Of a stretch of 64,000 nt of DNA, positions 1-9,971 are shown piece after piece. Each line of letters opens with the position of its first letter. Positions within the stretch are counted from its first letter, which is position 1. Location of the stretch: the NCBI GenBank assembly GCA_963555705.1, contig OY743180.1:42874129-42938128 (forward strand). Direction: 5' to 3'. Source of the DNA: Ligustrum vulgare. Taxonomy: Eukaryota > Streptophyta > Magnoliopsida > Lamiales > Oleaceae. The notes beneath the pieces were generated by a model. It saw only the letters and a list, made by a program, of their open reading frames with translations. It did no database searches and was not told where the DNA came from. A program made the translations under genes and the position numbers.

Positions 1-544
1 ACGAGAAAATAAATACAACGTAGAAATTTTCGAATCGATAAAGCCTTTAAAATTGTTACAAATACATAAACTTTCATTAACCAACCAAATTCCATAGACT
101 AAACAGAAAATACTAATAATGAACTTTTATCTAATCAACGTTTCTATAATTTGAATCATCCCACAAAGAGTCACAAAAAAATACAAAAATTAAGCTCTCC
201 AATTTTCTTTTTATTTAGTCTCACATAAGATACGCAATATTATGAATCCATAACACGATTATTTATTGATAAGCACAACCCCCAAAAGATGTACAATTTG
301 TGTCAAAAAAGAGATATTTTTCCTTATTTAACGTGGAGAGAGCGGCTGACCTTATTCTTTAATTCACGTCCGGTGGCATCTTTGACATGCCCTAATGGGC
401 TTGAAACACCAAACAATTGGCCTAATATAACTCCATTATCCTTCCGTGCCTTACACTAACAATTGCCGTCACACATAACAATTGATTAACAATTGTCTCA
501 CTAAGGTCCAAAACTAATTTTGAATAAAAAAAATCAACGTTCTA
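1..544. other. AT-rich intergenic DNA, no gene seen
   Basis: I see no recognisable coding region, RNA gene or bounded repeat here. The sequence is AT-rich and every reading frame closes quickly. Confidence 0.55.
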
Positions 545-705
545 AAAAACGTAAAATGTGATGAAGCGACGATGTCGAAAATCGCGTTTAAGCAATGACT
601 AGCGCGACACGAGCGAAGCCCGAAGTGTGAAGAGCGAGCTTCGCACTTAAGCATACCTAGGCGTATGCCTAAGCGTGCCTTTTAGAATTAAAAAAAAAAA
701 AAACC
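545..705. repeat. GC-rich palindromic island ending in an A-run
   Basis: A GC-rich patch stands out from its AT-rich surroundings. It contains a near-perfect palindrome at 646-673 (arms cttaagcatac and gtatgcctaag, one mismatch) and ends in a run of 14 A at about 690-703. The A-run after a structured patch could suggest a retroposed RNA, but I found no A/B box and no flanking duplication. The class is unknown. Confidence 0.35.
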
Positions 706-720
706 AACAAAAAATTGATC

Positions 721-1899
721 TTACTCTCAAATGGAGAAGAAATATGGGGCTATAATTGTTGACTTGAAATGATTATATTTTAGCTTTTGGGGTTTAAAGT
801 AATTATTATATCAAATTTGAGCTCATGAATGTAAATCGAGTTTTTTGCATTTTGTTATAATAGTTACATATTAAAATATTTAGTCAAAGTCAAGGAACCA
901 GGAGATGCCATAATTGTAGTGAGAAGTCGTTCAAATTTTTTGACAACAATATCCATCACTCTGACACGTGTTGACACTGTGAAAATCAGATTACTATTCA
1001 TTTGAAGACAAACACTGAAAGTGCATAAAATCAGCAAAGACTTTTACTTTTATTCTAACTGCTGATGACTTTTTTCACTATGAGACCCACAGTCTGATTT
1101 GACATAAAACTCATTAAACTGAATACCAAACACATGTGAAAGACTCATTTTTCATGAATGTCAAGAAACTCCATGGATTAAGTGCATGGACTTGGCTACT
1201 GAGTTCCCACCCTCAATTCTTTCTTGTTTTATTTTGTGTTTGATTGTGAGATGGAAAAGGAAAATGAAAAGAAGTTTCACACATATTCATTCTAAATTGC
1301 TTATACCAATACTTGATCAATTATTGTTGTTTGTTTACACATGTGAGCTTTTGTATAGTAAAAAGTGGTTTGAATTGTCTACATGTGCATCAAAAAAATG
1401 ATTACTTATCTTTCTAACTAGGTTTGTTTTGTTTATTTTGCTTTCTATATTTTCATTTTTTTTCACCTTGTTGAGAAAATCATGTGCATTGTATGATTGC
1501 TTTCTTGATTGAGACTCTGATCGTGAATTTTATGGTCTGTGGGGCCAATTTTTCTTATACTCTTGCTTTGTACGAACTATGGACATGTCTCATTAAGTGC
1601 ATATTTTTCCCAAAGCCGCCCCACGCCAAGACACATTTGTGGTGGGGGATGGTGAATTTTATTGTCTTGGCTTGGATGGAATTTACACATTCTTATGAAA
1701 ATTATGTATTATGAAATCACAAACCAAGAATCACAAAGTACCAAAAACAAAGTACCCAATATTGAACACAAAGAACATTAAAAATGAATTTCGAATCGAA
1801 TTAGAATATGAGAACGTTTGATATACAAATCTGCAAACTAACTGCACAGGTTCAACCATCTTTCTCGCACAGATCAACAATACAAAGTTCCCTTAGAAT
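721..1899. other. Intergenic DNA, no supported gene
   Basis: Short open frames of 71 and 76 codons occur on the plus strand at 1186-1401 and 1484-1714. Neither product resembles a family I know, and the base composition is that of non-coding DNA. A palindromic G-box (cacgtg) lies at 965-970. Nothing else is supported. Confidence 0.5.
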
Positions 1900-2230
1900 T
1901 ACACAACATCGAGTCTGTTATACACTAAGATTTTCACTCTCAAGATTCTCACAAAGATGAGAGAGAGAGAGAGAGAGTCTGGAAGAATATCTCGACTTCT
2001 GACCTATATACCAAAATACCAACCGTTTTGGACGGCTCAGATGCAATGTGGTGATCCAATGACTTAAATTAATGAGGCAATCAAATTGGGATTCCAACCC
2101 GATTGTACAGTGATTGGGTCGGTCACAAAGTTTGCAGATCAAAAGAATTGGTCTAGCAACATGTTTGACATCAGCTCACAATCTTGAAATTGGGCTGGGT
2201 CTCCAAGTGGGCCCAGGCTCATGTTGGGCC
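1900..2230 (-). promoter_or_regulatory. Promoter-like segment read on the minus strand
   Basis: On the minus strand a TATA-like tatatag (plus 2004-2010) is followed, at the usual distance of about 30 bp, by a (CT)n tract (plus 1961-1978), as at many plant transcription starts. A leader-like stretch follows and then an ATG near plus 1860 that opens only about 40 codons with no family resemblance. It could be the start of a host transcript, an LTR remnant or chance. No downstream exon was recognised. Confidence 0.3.
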
Positions 2231-2329
2231 AAATTAGCTTACATTATGATTAATCGAATTCAAGAAATCGATCGTGTCTACATATAACTTGTCACTAAAA
2301 TAGCATATAGGAGGATCGATTATAATCAT

Positions 2330-2520
2330 AATAATTTTAGTGGGGCATTCATTTTAAACATTTTAAAGTGACATTGTGTTATGTCAATTTCTCATTGGGC
2401 GATGAAGATGTGCATTAAATAATGAAGTTATTACAAAAATGAATTATCACTCAATGAGAAAGTGACACATCATAATGTGACTTTAAAATGTCCAAAATTA
2501 ATGTCCATCTAAAATTACTT
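2330..2520. mobile_element. Mutator-like MITE, copy A, with 10-bp TSD
   Basis: The 191-bp element has long imperfect terminal inverted repeats of roughly 70 bp, beginning aataattttag on the left and aagtaattttag when the right end is read inward. A perfect 10-bp direct repeat, ttataatcat, flanks it at 2320-2329 and 2521-2530. Duplications of 9-11 bp are typical of Mutator-like elements, hence the class. It has no coding capacity. Related but more diverged copies lie at 6880-7035 and 19474-19652. Confidence 0.8.
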
Positions 2521-2530
2521 TTATAATCAT

Positions 2531-3208
2531 GATTTACCTAATCCAATTGGATTGTCAATTTTATGATTGTAACTATGCGTTCCAAGGTTGAGAACTGGTT
2601 TTACAGATAGGCAACTTTGATATCTTTATGTATATGAATCCTCATTTTTATTTTCAAATAACAACATAAATTATGATTTAAATATGAAATTGAAGCAGAT
2701 GTATTCAAATCTTAGGTTAGTGTTCGTATTTTTTCTTGATGATGTAGGGTGGTTCAACAAAATATTAAATAACTCAGACAAATTTATTCTCAATGGTTTG
2801 TACAAGATGATAATGATAGTCTTAAATGCATTATTATTATGAGAATGAAAATGATTACCACATTATCATTCTTGTTGTATCTCAGCTCTTATTTGTTGAA
2901 GTAGTTATTGACTTAAGAGAGCTCCCAAAATAAAATATATTCCAAGCCGAAAATCAAAATGATACCCTGATTAAGTGCCCAATTGATAGGGCTTTTTCTT
3001 CATATATCACGTGGACATTGTAAGTAATTTATATGCTTCCGTTTGAGCGGATACCCATTTCGCTATGATGATGATGATGATGATTATTATTAATTTTAAA
3101 AGATAGTTTTTGTTTATGTCTCTTATTTCCTTGGGAAAGTATTAAACAATCATATTTTTAAGGGAAAGATTGACACTATATATTTGTTACGTCTTTGTAG
3201 ATAACGAG
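2531..3208. other. Intergenic DNA with an (ATG)n microsatellite
   Basis: No gene is recognisable. A short trinucleotide repeat of atg units lies at about 3065-3083 and runs into an att-rich tail. Confidence 0.55.
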
Positions 3209-4298
3209 TGATGTGAATCCCTTTGATGTTTAAATAAAGAAATTTCCACAACAATTTAATACTAACCCAAGAAAGCTAAAAATGATAAAAAAATTGATAA
3301 ATCTTGACCCAAACTCACCATAACCTAAATTCTAAGGTAAGAAAACCCTAACCCAATTGAGATAATCAAGCAAATTTCAAGATGTTTGTGCAATCAACAA
3401 CAAATACACAAGAATAATATTCTCAAATAAAAGTTGAAGAAATTTAAAAGATTGTTACAAGATAAGAAAGAGATTTACCTCTCTAATGTGCCCTCAAGGA
3501 GTCTCAAATGTCCAAACTAAGTGTTCTAGGGTTTCAAGTGCTATTTATATTACAAGAAGAAAAAGGAAATAAAAAAACCCGGTTTTGAAATAAAAACTCG
3601 CGATCCTGTTTGTCTGCATAATCGCGTGATCGCACAGTTCAAGGTTGCGCGTTCACGTGGTTCTAGTTTGAACAGTAATATCAACACACTGTCTTTTTTT
3701 GCTGAAATGGTACGTGTGATCATGCGCTTATTACACCACGCGATCACCCAGTTAGGGATGGTAAAAAAACCTGACGAACCCGAGACCTATGGGGACTCGA
3801 TCCCATTAGGGGCAACCCCCACCAAAATTTCGGGTTCGCGGGGCGGCTTCTCTGCCCCGCAGTCGCCCCAAACTTGCCCCCACAACCCGAAAATCTTTAT
3901 TTTTTTCCCATTTTTCCCTATTAACAAAAAGAAAAAAATATTAAAAAAGTAAAAACTTAATTAAAAAAATATAAATGGAGCAATAAATGGGTTGGAAGTG
4001 TCGCCCTACTCCGTCTCGAGATCCTCGGGGAACTCGCGGGTCCGGGGTGAGGTGGGCCATGCCCTACCCACTCCAAACCCTACCCATTGTTATCCCTACG
4101 CGGGGTCTTACAGGCAACTTCCAATTTGCATTGTGATACAATTGACTTCGACTCCAAGGTTATCTCCTATTTGGACTTGATTCCATAATTTGTAAATAAG
4201 TCCCACCATCAACTCTTGGACCTCGTCATGGCCCCACCGACACGTGAATTGAAAATTGACTTCTTTGGTTCGTGGGTTGACTTCCTTAGTTCTCATCA
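3209..4298 (-). repeat. 3' LTR of the gypsy element, split by a hAT-like MITE
   Basis: The stretch 3209-3740 matches 5360-5790 closely, including the shared segment with the atttacctctctaatgtg motif. The right edge is placed at ttctcatca (4298), next to a minus-strand purine tract (aagagggagggga) that fits a polypurine tract. The MITE at 3753-4098 interrupts it. Confidence 0.7.
3753..4098. mobile_element. hAT-like non-autonomous element inside the LTR
   Basis: The 346-bp insert begins tagggatggtaa and ends ttatcccta, giving inverted termini of the tagggRtg type that is common in plant hAT MITEs. Its interior is rich in cgggg- and ccccg-type words. The flanking 8-mers (cacccagt and cgcggggt) agree at only four positions, so the expected 8-bp duplication is at best decayed. 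It interrupts sequence that is continuous in the other LTR copy. The open frames across it are by-products of GC-rich sequence. Confidence 0.6.
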
Positions 4299-5345
4299 TC
4301 CCCTCCCTCTTGATAAGGATTCGATCTCGAATCTTCACCTGCATCAAAATGTGATAAATCAGATTCATTGAAAGTGGTAGAAACATTATACTCACCCGGG
4401 AGATCAAGTTTATAAGCATTATCATTGATTTTCTCAATGACTTGGAATGGACTATCTCCATGCGGTTGCAATTTGAATTTCATTTGATTGGGAAAACGCT
4501 CATTTCTCAAGTGGAGCCAAACCCAATCCACTGGCTCAATTTCTTTAATGCATTCGAAACCCAACAATCTTGCACCCAAAGTAGTGATAAGAGCATACCT
4601 TCTAGGGAGTGCATCGGCAACTACATTCTCCTTTCCTTGCTTGTATTTGATGACATAGGGGAATGTCTTCACATACTCCACCCATTGGCATGCCTCTTGC
4701 TCAATTTTCCTTGCCTCTTCAAGTGTTTCAATGATTCATAGTCAGTGTGGATGATGAACTCCCTTGACCACAAGTAGTGGTGACAAGTCTCCAACGCTCT
4801 TACCAAGACATAAAGCTCCTTATCATAAGTTCAAGGCGTCCCCGTTGAGCTTTTCACTAAAATAAGCATTTGGCCTCTTCTCTTGCTTCAACACCGCTTC
4901 AATACCTATTCCTGAGAATCACATTCAATCTTGAAAGTTTTGTCAAAGCTAGGAAATGATAAAATGGGTGCGGTGCACAATCTTTATTTTATTTCATTAA
5001 AAGCTTTTTCTTCTGCCTCCCCCCATTTAAACCCAACATTCTTTTTAACAACCTCGGTAAGTGGTGAAACTAGAGTGCTAAAATCTTTAACTAAACGATG
5101 ATAAAAACTAGCTAACGCATGAAGACTTCTTATCTCAGTGACACTTTTAGGAGTTAGCCATTCCTTAATGGCCTTGACCTTATCCACATCAACCTCAATC
5201 CCCTTAGTACTAATAACAAAGCCAAGAAAGACAATATTTTTCATGCAAAAATTACATTTTTTGAGATTGATATACAATTTTTTTTTTTAAAACCAAAAGC
5301 ACACATCTCAAGTATTCAATATGCTCATCCAAATTTCAGAGTCAA
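4286..5345 (-). pseudogene. Fused Ty3/gypsy pol remnants (RT-RNase H plus integrase C-terminus)
   Basis: Read on the minus strand, 5277-4984 encodes the end of reverse transcriptase and the start of the RNase H linker, with the family words LKKCNFC, FLGFVIS and a LASFYHRLVKDFST-like stretch. Frameshifts cover 4983-4682. The next open stretch (4681-4286) begins with the RNase H end (KYKQGKENVVADAL) and jumps directly to the integrase C-terminus (DWVWLHLRNERFPNQ, then NDNAYKLDLPGEY). An intact gypsy pol would have over 1 kb of RNase H and integrase core between them. Reverse transcriptase begins almost immediately after the primer site, so the 5' half of the element is also gone. The product would be inactive. 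Confidence 0.8.
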
Positions 5346-5357
5346 GTTTTGATACCA
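5346..5357 (-). other. Primer binding site of the gypsy element
   Basis: The minus strand reads tggtatcaaaac, a close match to the plant initiator-Met tRNA site tggtatcagagc. It lies two bases inside the 5' LTR edge at 5360. Confidence 0.65.
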
Positions 5358-5359
5358 AA

Positions 5360-5818
5360 TGATGCTAATCCCATTGGTGTTTAAACCAAAAATTCTCATA
5401 ACAATTTAATATCAACCCAAGAAAGTTAAAAATTGTAAAAAAGTGATAAATCTTGTCCTAAGCTCACCCTAACCTAAGGTAAGTAAACCCTAGCCCAATT
5501 GAGAGAATCAAACAAATTTCAAGATGTTTGTGGAATCTACAACAAATACACAAGAACAATATTCTCAAATAAAAGTTGAAGAAATTCCAATGATTGTTAC
5601 AAGATAAGAAAGAGATTTACCTCTCTAATGTGCTCTCAAGGAGTTTCAAATGTCCAAGCTAAGTGTTCTACGATTTCAAGTGCTATTTATATTGCAAGAA
5701 GAAAAAGGAAATAAAAAAACCCGATTTTGAAATAAAAATTCGCGATCCTGTCTGTCTACATAACTGTGTGATTGCAGGTTGCGCAATCGCGCGGTCTTAC
5801 GTGTAGCTTCCAATTTCA
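5360..5818 (-). repeat. Partial 5' LTR of the gypsy element
   Basis: It aligns with 3209-3740 with scattered substitutions and small indels. Similarity stops near 5818 after cttccaattt, and the downstream sequence is unrelated to the rest of the other LTR. The 5' LTR has therefore lost its outer part. Confidence 0.7.
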
Positions 5819-5958
5819 ATATATGATTTTATCCTGTAATTCAATACTTTCTTAAGGAATTGTCTTTTAGCATTGTGGTCATTGATGAGCACCCAACTAT
5901 TCGTTATTCTTGATTTAATACGGTTCAACATGATTAGAAATCTGATGATTGTAATTTA

Positions 5959-6122
5959 GCCTTCGTTCGTTAAATCATTTATAAACAAGTTTATGAACAT
6001 TATATTTTCTAAATCACTTTTTAACCTCACACATTTTTTCAAATTACTTTTCAACCACATATTTTACCTTGTAAACGACACATTCTTTGCTTATAAACAA
6101 AAGACTTCTACCAAATAGAGGC
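5959..6122. mobile_element. Tourist-like (PIF/Harbinger) MITE
   Basis: The 164-bp element has inverted ends gccttcgttcgtta and, read inward from the right, gcctctatttggta. The trinucleotide tta flanks it on both sides (5956-5958 and 6123-6125), as expected for PIF/Harbinger insertion. There is no coding capacity. Confidence 0.7.
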
Positions 6123-6125
6123 TTA

Positions 6126-6879
6126 AGAGCAATTCAGGTTCAAAACATCGTTCTTGACGGTAGAAATGTCAAGTGTCAAGATTATCAGATGCCAAATGTC
6201 AAGAACTAGTTTATAAATGCTAAACACATAAAGTTCTCTAGCTTTGTTAAAATTTTTACCGTCTTTCTCTAGTTTATTGATGTTTATTAAGTTGTCGAAA
6301 ATGATATTTAGAGATTACACCTCAACGTATGCATTTATCATCTTTTTGAATCACCATTTTTATAAAGAATTCATTCTCACCATCAATGATATGTTCAATA
6401 CACAATTAACTTATATTACTTACAATTAAAATCGAAGTTAAACCAACAAATGTGACACAATTTGTAAGCAACATAACATAAAGAAAATGAATTTTTTGTT
6501 GAATACTCCAATAATCTTGCAAATTATTTTGTCTAATTATTTAGGATGATTCAGATCATTTTTATGGCATATATAGTAACAACTATTAAACACAAGTGAT
6601 CAATGCAAACAAGATTTCGAAAATATTATATTCTACTAGAATTATTGATTTGTCAAATCAAGTCGTGAATTCAATTTTTTATTATTTTCAAAGTTGTGTA
6701 TTTTTCTTCGTTAAACCATCAATGCAAGAATATAACACCATCTACCTAAAATTCTTTATTTTTCTCCATTCTTGAATTAATCATTACCTACTAGATAATG
6801 CAAGAATTGGATCCATTGGTTAAATTAATTGCACATTAATGTAGTTTCTAAATATCAATACCTTGAGACTAACATTCAA
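6126..6879. other. AT-rich intergenic DNA, no gene seen
   Basis: No recognisable coding region or bounded element. A 61-codon frame at 6244-6429 has no family resemblance and low-complexity composition. Confidence 0.5.
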
Positions 6880-7035
6880 TACAAGAGGCATTTTTAATTG
6901 ATATTTTAAAGTGATATTATGACATGACATAAATAAATCGGGTGGTATAAATAACTATCCCACCACTTATTTTTTTCATCAACCAATGTATGTGCGTCAT
7001 GTCACAAAGTCACTTAAAAATATTTAGAATTACTT
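6880..7035. mobile_element. Mutator-like MITE, diverged copy C
   Basis: The arms agree with copy A at 2330-2520: the left arm has an attttaaagtgatattatgac-type stretch, and the right arm read inward has aagtaattctaaat followed by ttaagtgactttgtgac. The centre forms a further inverted repeat (gggtggtataaataac). No clear target duplication is left and the edges are approximate. Confidence 0.5.
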
Positions 7036-7106
7036 TTTATCAATGGTATAATTTGATGTCAAATTTAACTATTTTTACAAAAGTTATTAACAATAGATAC
7101 ATTTGG

Positions 7107-7700
7107 TGCTTGTTTGGTATAGCCTAAAGGAGAAATTGGAGAAATTTTTTTAATGTGGTTGAAAAATTGTTGATAAAGTGGTGTATTTAATAAAAATGTG
7201 CGGTTAAAAATTAATTTGAGAGAAAAATAATATATTTCTCATGAATTAAATAGGCATTTCAACTTTCAAGGGATAAGAATGAATTTTGAAGTCTGTGCTC
7301 TATTTATTAGTACTCCATCCGTCCCATTTATATATGTTTGTTTCTTTAATAAGAAATATTTATTTTGTTTATTTAATAATGTACTCCTATTTATTTCTTT
7401 CAATAATAATAATTTTGATACCTAAATACTAGTAGTTTGAGAATTTTCTTTGCAAAAATTACATTTTCAATAACATTAAATATATTTTCTTAATCTGTGT
7501 AAAAAAATCAAATCAACCTAAATAAATGGGACAGAGGGAGTATAAGTTTTGTGTTTAAATTTTTTTTTTTTTTTATATTTTTTAGATAAAATATATAATT
7601 GAAAAGTGGAAAAAAATAATATATTGAATGAAAAGTAATTTGGAGAATTTCATTTTAAAAACATGTAAAATACTTTTGTCAAGACTAATAATAAATAGAT
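7107..7700. repeat. Decayed Tourist-like sequence hosting a Stowaway MITE
   Basis: The left edge reads ggtgcttgtttggt, resembling Tourist termini. After the Stowaway insert the sequence resumes with an attgaaaagtgg-type segment that also occurs in the Tourist-like element at 19.7 kb. I could not find a convincing right terminus, so bounds and class are tentative. Confidence 0.3.
7313..7540. mobile_element. Stowaway MITE (Tc1/mariner)
   Basis: The 228-bp element has inverted ends ctccatccgtcccattta and, read inward from the right, ctccctctgtcccattta. It is flanked by the dinucleotide ta at 7311-7312 and 7541-7542. Termini and TA duplication are diagnostic for Stowaway. It has no coding capacity. 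Confidence 0.9.
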
Positions 7701-7960
7701 TTCTTGGTTGCCCATTTGGGAAAATGTGATTGGTTAGATGAGTGGTGACAAGAGGCAAAAGTCAATGGTGTATGATTGGGACGTGGGACTTGGTCTACAC
7801 TTTCACGTGGGAAAGGAAACGGTCATAATATTATTTGATTTGATTTGATTAATCAATTAATATGATTGATTCCTCTTCTAGAGAAATTACAGGAGTGACG
7901 TCACGGGCGTGGGGATTGTAGTCGTCAGCCATTTTGGTCTAATATATTTCGTATTGGTAA
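7690..7960. promoter_or_regulatory. Cluster of ACGT-core and W-box motifs, possible orphan promoter
   Basis: Within about 125 bp lie gacgtggg (acgt at 7781), tcacgtggg (acgt at 7805) and the perfect palindrome tgacgtca at 7896-7903, plus gtcaa (W-box core, 7761). These are cores bound by plant bZIP and WRKY factors. No gene start was recognised next to it, and a copia element begins 80 bp downstream. Regulatory function is inferred only from motif density. Confidence 0.25.
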
Positions 7961-8039
7961 AAGTTTTAAATTAATTTGTTTATAAATTTTGTCAATAAAC
8001 GATCAAATGATAATATTTTATTGAAGAATTTTTTGAAAA

Positions 8040-8247
8040 TGTTAAAATATATTAAAATATATTATATCATATATTCTATATATTCTGTATATTATATTTA
8101 TAGTATAACATATATTCTGCAATCTATATATATGGTAGCTAGCCTTGTTCTCCTTTTATAAAAGGGGACAGATCTTTGTATAATTTTACACAGTTTAATG
8201 TACAATTCTTTATTCTCTGTTTTCTCTCTAACTTTTTATTCTTGACA
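8040..8247 (+). repeat. 5' LTR of copia A
   Basis: The 208-bp LTR begins tgttaaaatat and ends cttgaca. It is 37 bp longer than the 3' LTR, mainly because an AT-rich tatattctg-type segment is duplicated near 8085-8125. A gene-promoter-like end (ctcctttt ataaaa, then ctctgttttctctct) is shared with the 3' LTR. Confidence 0.9.
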
Positions 8248-8260
8248 TGATATCAGAGTC
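8248..8260 (+). other. Primer binding site of copia A
   Basis: The sequence tgatatcagagtc follows the LTR directly and matches the initiator-Met tRNA primer site tggtatcagagc with few changes. Confidence 0.8.
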
Positions 8261-8716
8261 CTCGAATTTTGTATGTTAGCTGTGGAAAATCAATTTGGAG
8301 TTCAAAATTTTGAAGAAAATTCAAAATTTTCGAAAATCTGCATAAATCAAGATCTGTCCGAACCTTTTTGAGGGACTTCTTGATGTGCTAACTCAAATCT
8401 CTGACCACCAGTCAACTGCGGACGTCGAGGCATACCTCAAGCACCAGCGCTTGTCACCAGCGGACATTCACGCGACGGCGTGTGAGTGCAAGTGTGACGG
8501 GGACTAGTTCCTTTGATCGGCGCGTGAGGGTGCTTGTGAACATATTCCGGCGTGATTTTTTTTTTTTTTGCGTTTTGATCCTCAAGTGATTTCTGATCTT
8601 CCAGTGCGATTGGTTTGAATTTTGGAATTCTGCACAGTATTCAGTTGTTCTAGGCATATTCGTCATGTTCTTCATATTGTAAGTTTTGTCTTGTTTGAGC
8701 CTTTTCTCGTTCACCC

Positions 8717-9343
8717 ATGGCATCTGCTACGGATATTAATATCACTTGTTCCATTGATATTGTTTTGGACGGCACCAACTACAATATCTGGTCTCAACAG
8801 ATGTCTTTCTTTCTTATTGGTCGTCGGTTGTGAAATTTTGTAACTAGAAAGAAAACTGAACCAACGAAAGAGGAAAGCGAATATCAATCAGAGTTTGATG
8901 AACGTCTTGAGGTATGGGAGGCCACTCACTATAAAATCTTGTCGTGATTCATTAATACATCTTGTTCGTCGATTCAGAGTCTTCTTCCGAAGTTTCGAAA
9001 TGCCAAACTTGCTTGGGATTTTTTGGTAAATCGATAAAACTGCTCTAGTGATGTCGCCTTGCAATTTCAGTTGGAGTCCAAGTTCTATCAGATGCATCAA
9101 GAGCTTGGTCAATCTATTGCTGAATTTCACTCTCAGGTCAGCGGTCTCTGGGATCAGCTGTCTCAGGCTGATCCATCTCTTTCGGATGCTGATTCTGCCA
9201 AACTCTTCTCCGATTATCAGGATCGTAGACAATTCATTCACTTCATGATGCATATCCGAGATGAGTTTGAAAACACCAAAGCCTCGTTACTTCATCACTC
9301 TCCACTGCAAACTCTCAACGTTGCCCTTACTGAGCTCATATGA
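8717..9343 (+). pseudogene. Copia A gag (UBN2-type capsid region)
   Basis: A frame opening at the ATG at 8717 carries typical copia gag words: LDGTNYNIWSQQM near the start, then ESKFYQMHQELGQSIAEFHS and LWDQLSQADP. The frame is continuous to 9343 apart from three in-frame stops at 8831, 8945 and 9035. The first two look like Trp codons changed from tgg to tga, as expected from cytosine deamination on the other strand. Gag would form the virus-like particle that packages the element RNA. It is inactive here. Confidence 0.85.
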
Positions 9344-9971
9344 GGAGACACGAGAACAAACTCGTCGAGCTCAGTCTACTGATCTGGTTATGTTGTCACA
9401 CCAAGTAATTCTCCTCCAATAGATGCAGTCTCTTCTTTCACGCCACGACGGCATGTTGGTCAATGTCATTATTGTAAGGAAGAAGGTCATCGAATTTCCG
9501 ACTGTCTCAAGAAAAAAGCTAAGGATGCGAGACATGCTCAAAAGGCAATATAGCCTCTACTCCAACTGTGCTGCAGTATCGACTAGTTCACCAGCTTCTG
9601 AATCTTCTCATGTACCCACTACATCTCTTATTGCAGCTGACCTAGAGGCACTGGTTCACCAGGTTTTATCCCGTACCTCCACTGACTTGACCGTCCCTTC
9701 AGGTATATCTTTTTCTTGGTTTATTAACAAAGCTTGTTACAATCACATGACTCCTGACTCCTCTTTATTTTACGAGGAGAAATCTGTTAGTATTTACACT
9801 GCTGATGGTTCCCATATGCCTGTTAGTCATATTGGTTCTATCTCTACTTCATCTCATTCTATTCCCAATACATTTCTTGTGCCAAAGTTATCACTCAATC
9901 TTCTTTCTGTTGGACAACTTGTTGAACATGAACTTGTCTTAACATTTTCTAATAAAGGGTGTGATGTGTAG
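9344..9971 (+). pseudogene. Copia A zinc knuckle, protease and GAG-pre-integrase region
   Basis: A CCHC zinc knuckle (CHYCKEEGHRISDC) lies at 9464-9505 in one frame. The following protease region is in another frame, 9423-9971. The aspartic protease signature, normally D-S-G before a NHMT-like motif, reads INK here (WFINKACYNHMTPD), so the catalytic Asp is lost. The LLSVGQLVEH segment marks the start of the GAG-pre-integrase domain. The frame break between knuckle and protease prevents a single polyprotein. Confidence 0.85.

Larger units (their letters stand above)
3209..5818 (-). mobile_element. Internally deleted Ty3/gypsy retrotransposon
   Basis: Two related copies of an LTR, at 3209-4298 and from 5360, bracket about 1.06 kb of minus-strand gypsy pol remnants. 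On the minus strand the order is 5' LTR (partial), primer binding site (5346-5357), fused pol scraps, polypurine tract (just above 4298) and 3' LTR. Gag, protease, the catalytic half of reverse transcriptase and most of integrase are missing. The upstream LTR resembles the 3' LTR only as far as about 5818, so the element is truncated there. It is related in LTR sequence to the element at 61.5-64 kb. Confidence 0.8.

Noticed and set aside
1186..1714. 71- and 76-codon frames as genes
   Set aside because: Unrecognised products, AT-rich non-coding composition and no start or splice context.
3626..4180. Frames of 62-108 codons on the plus strand
   Set aside because: They span the gypsy LTR and its hAT-like insert and have no recognisable domain.
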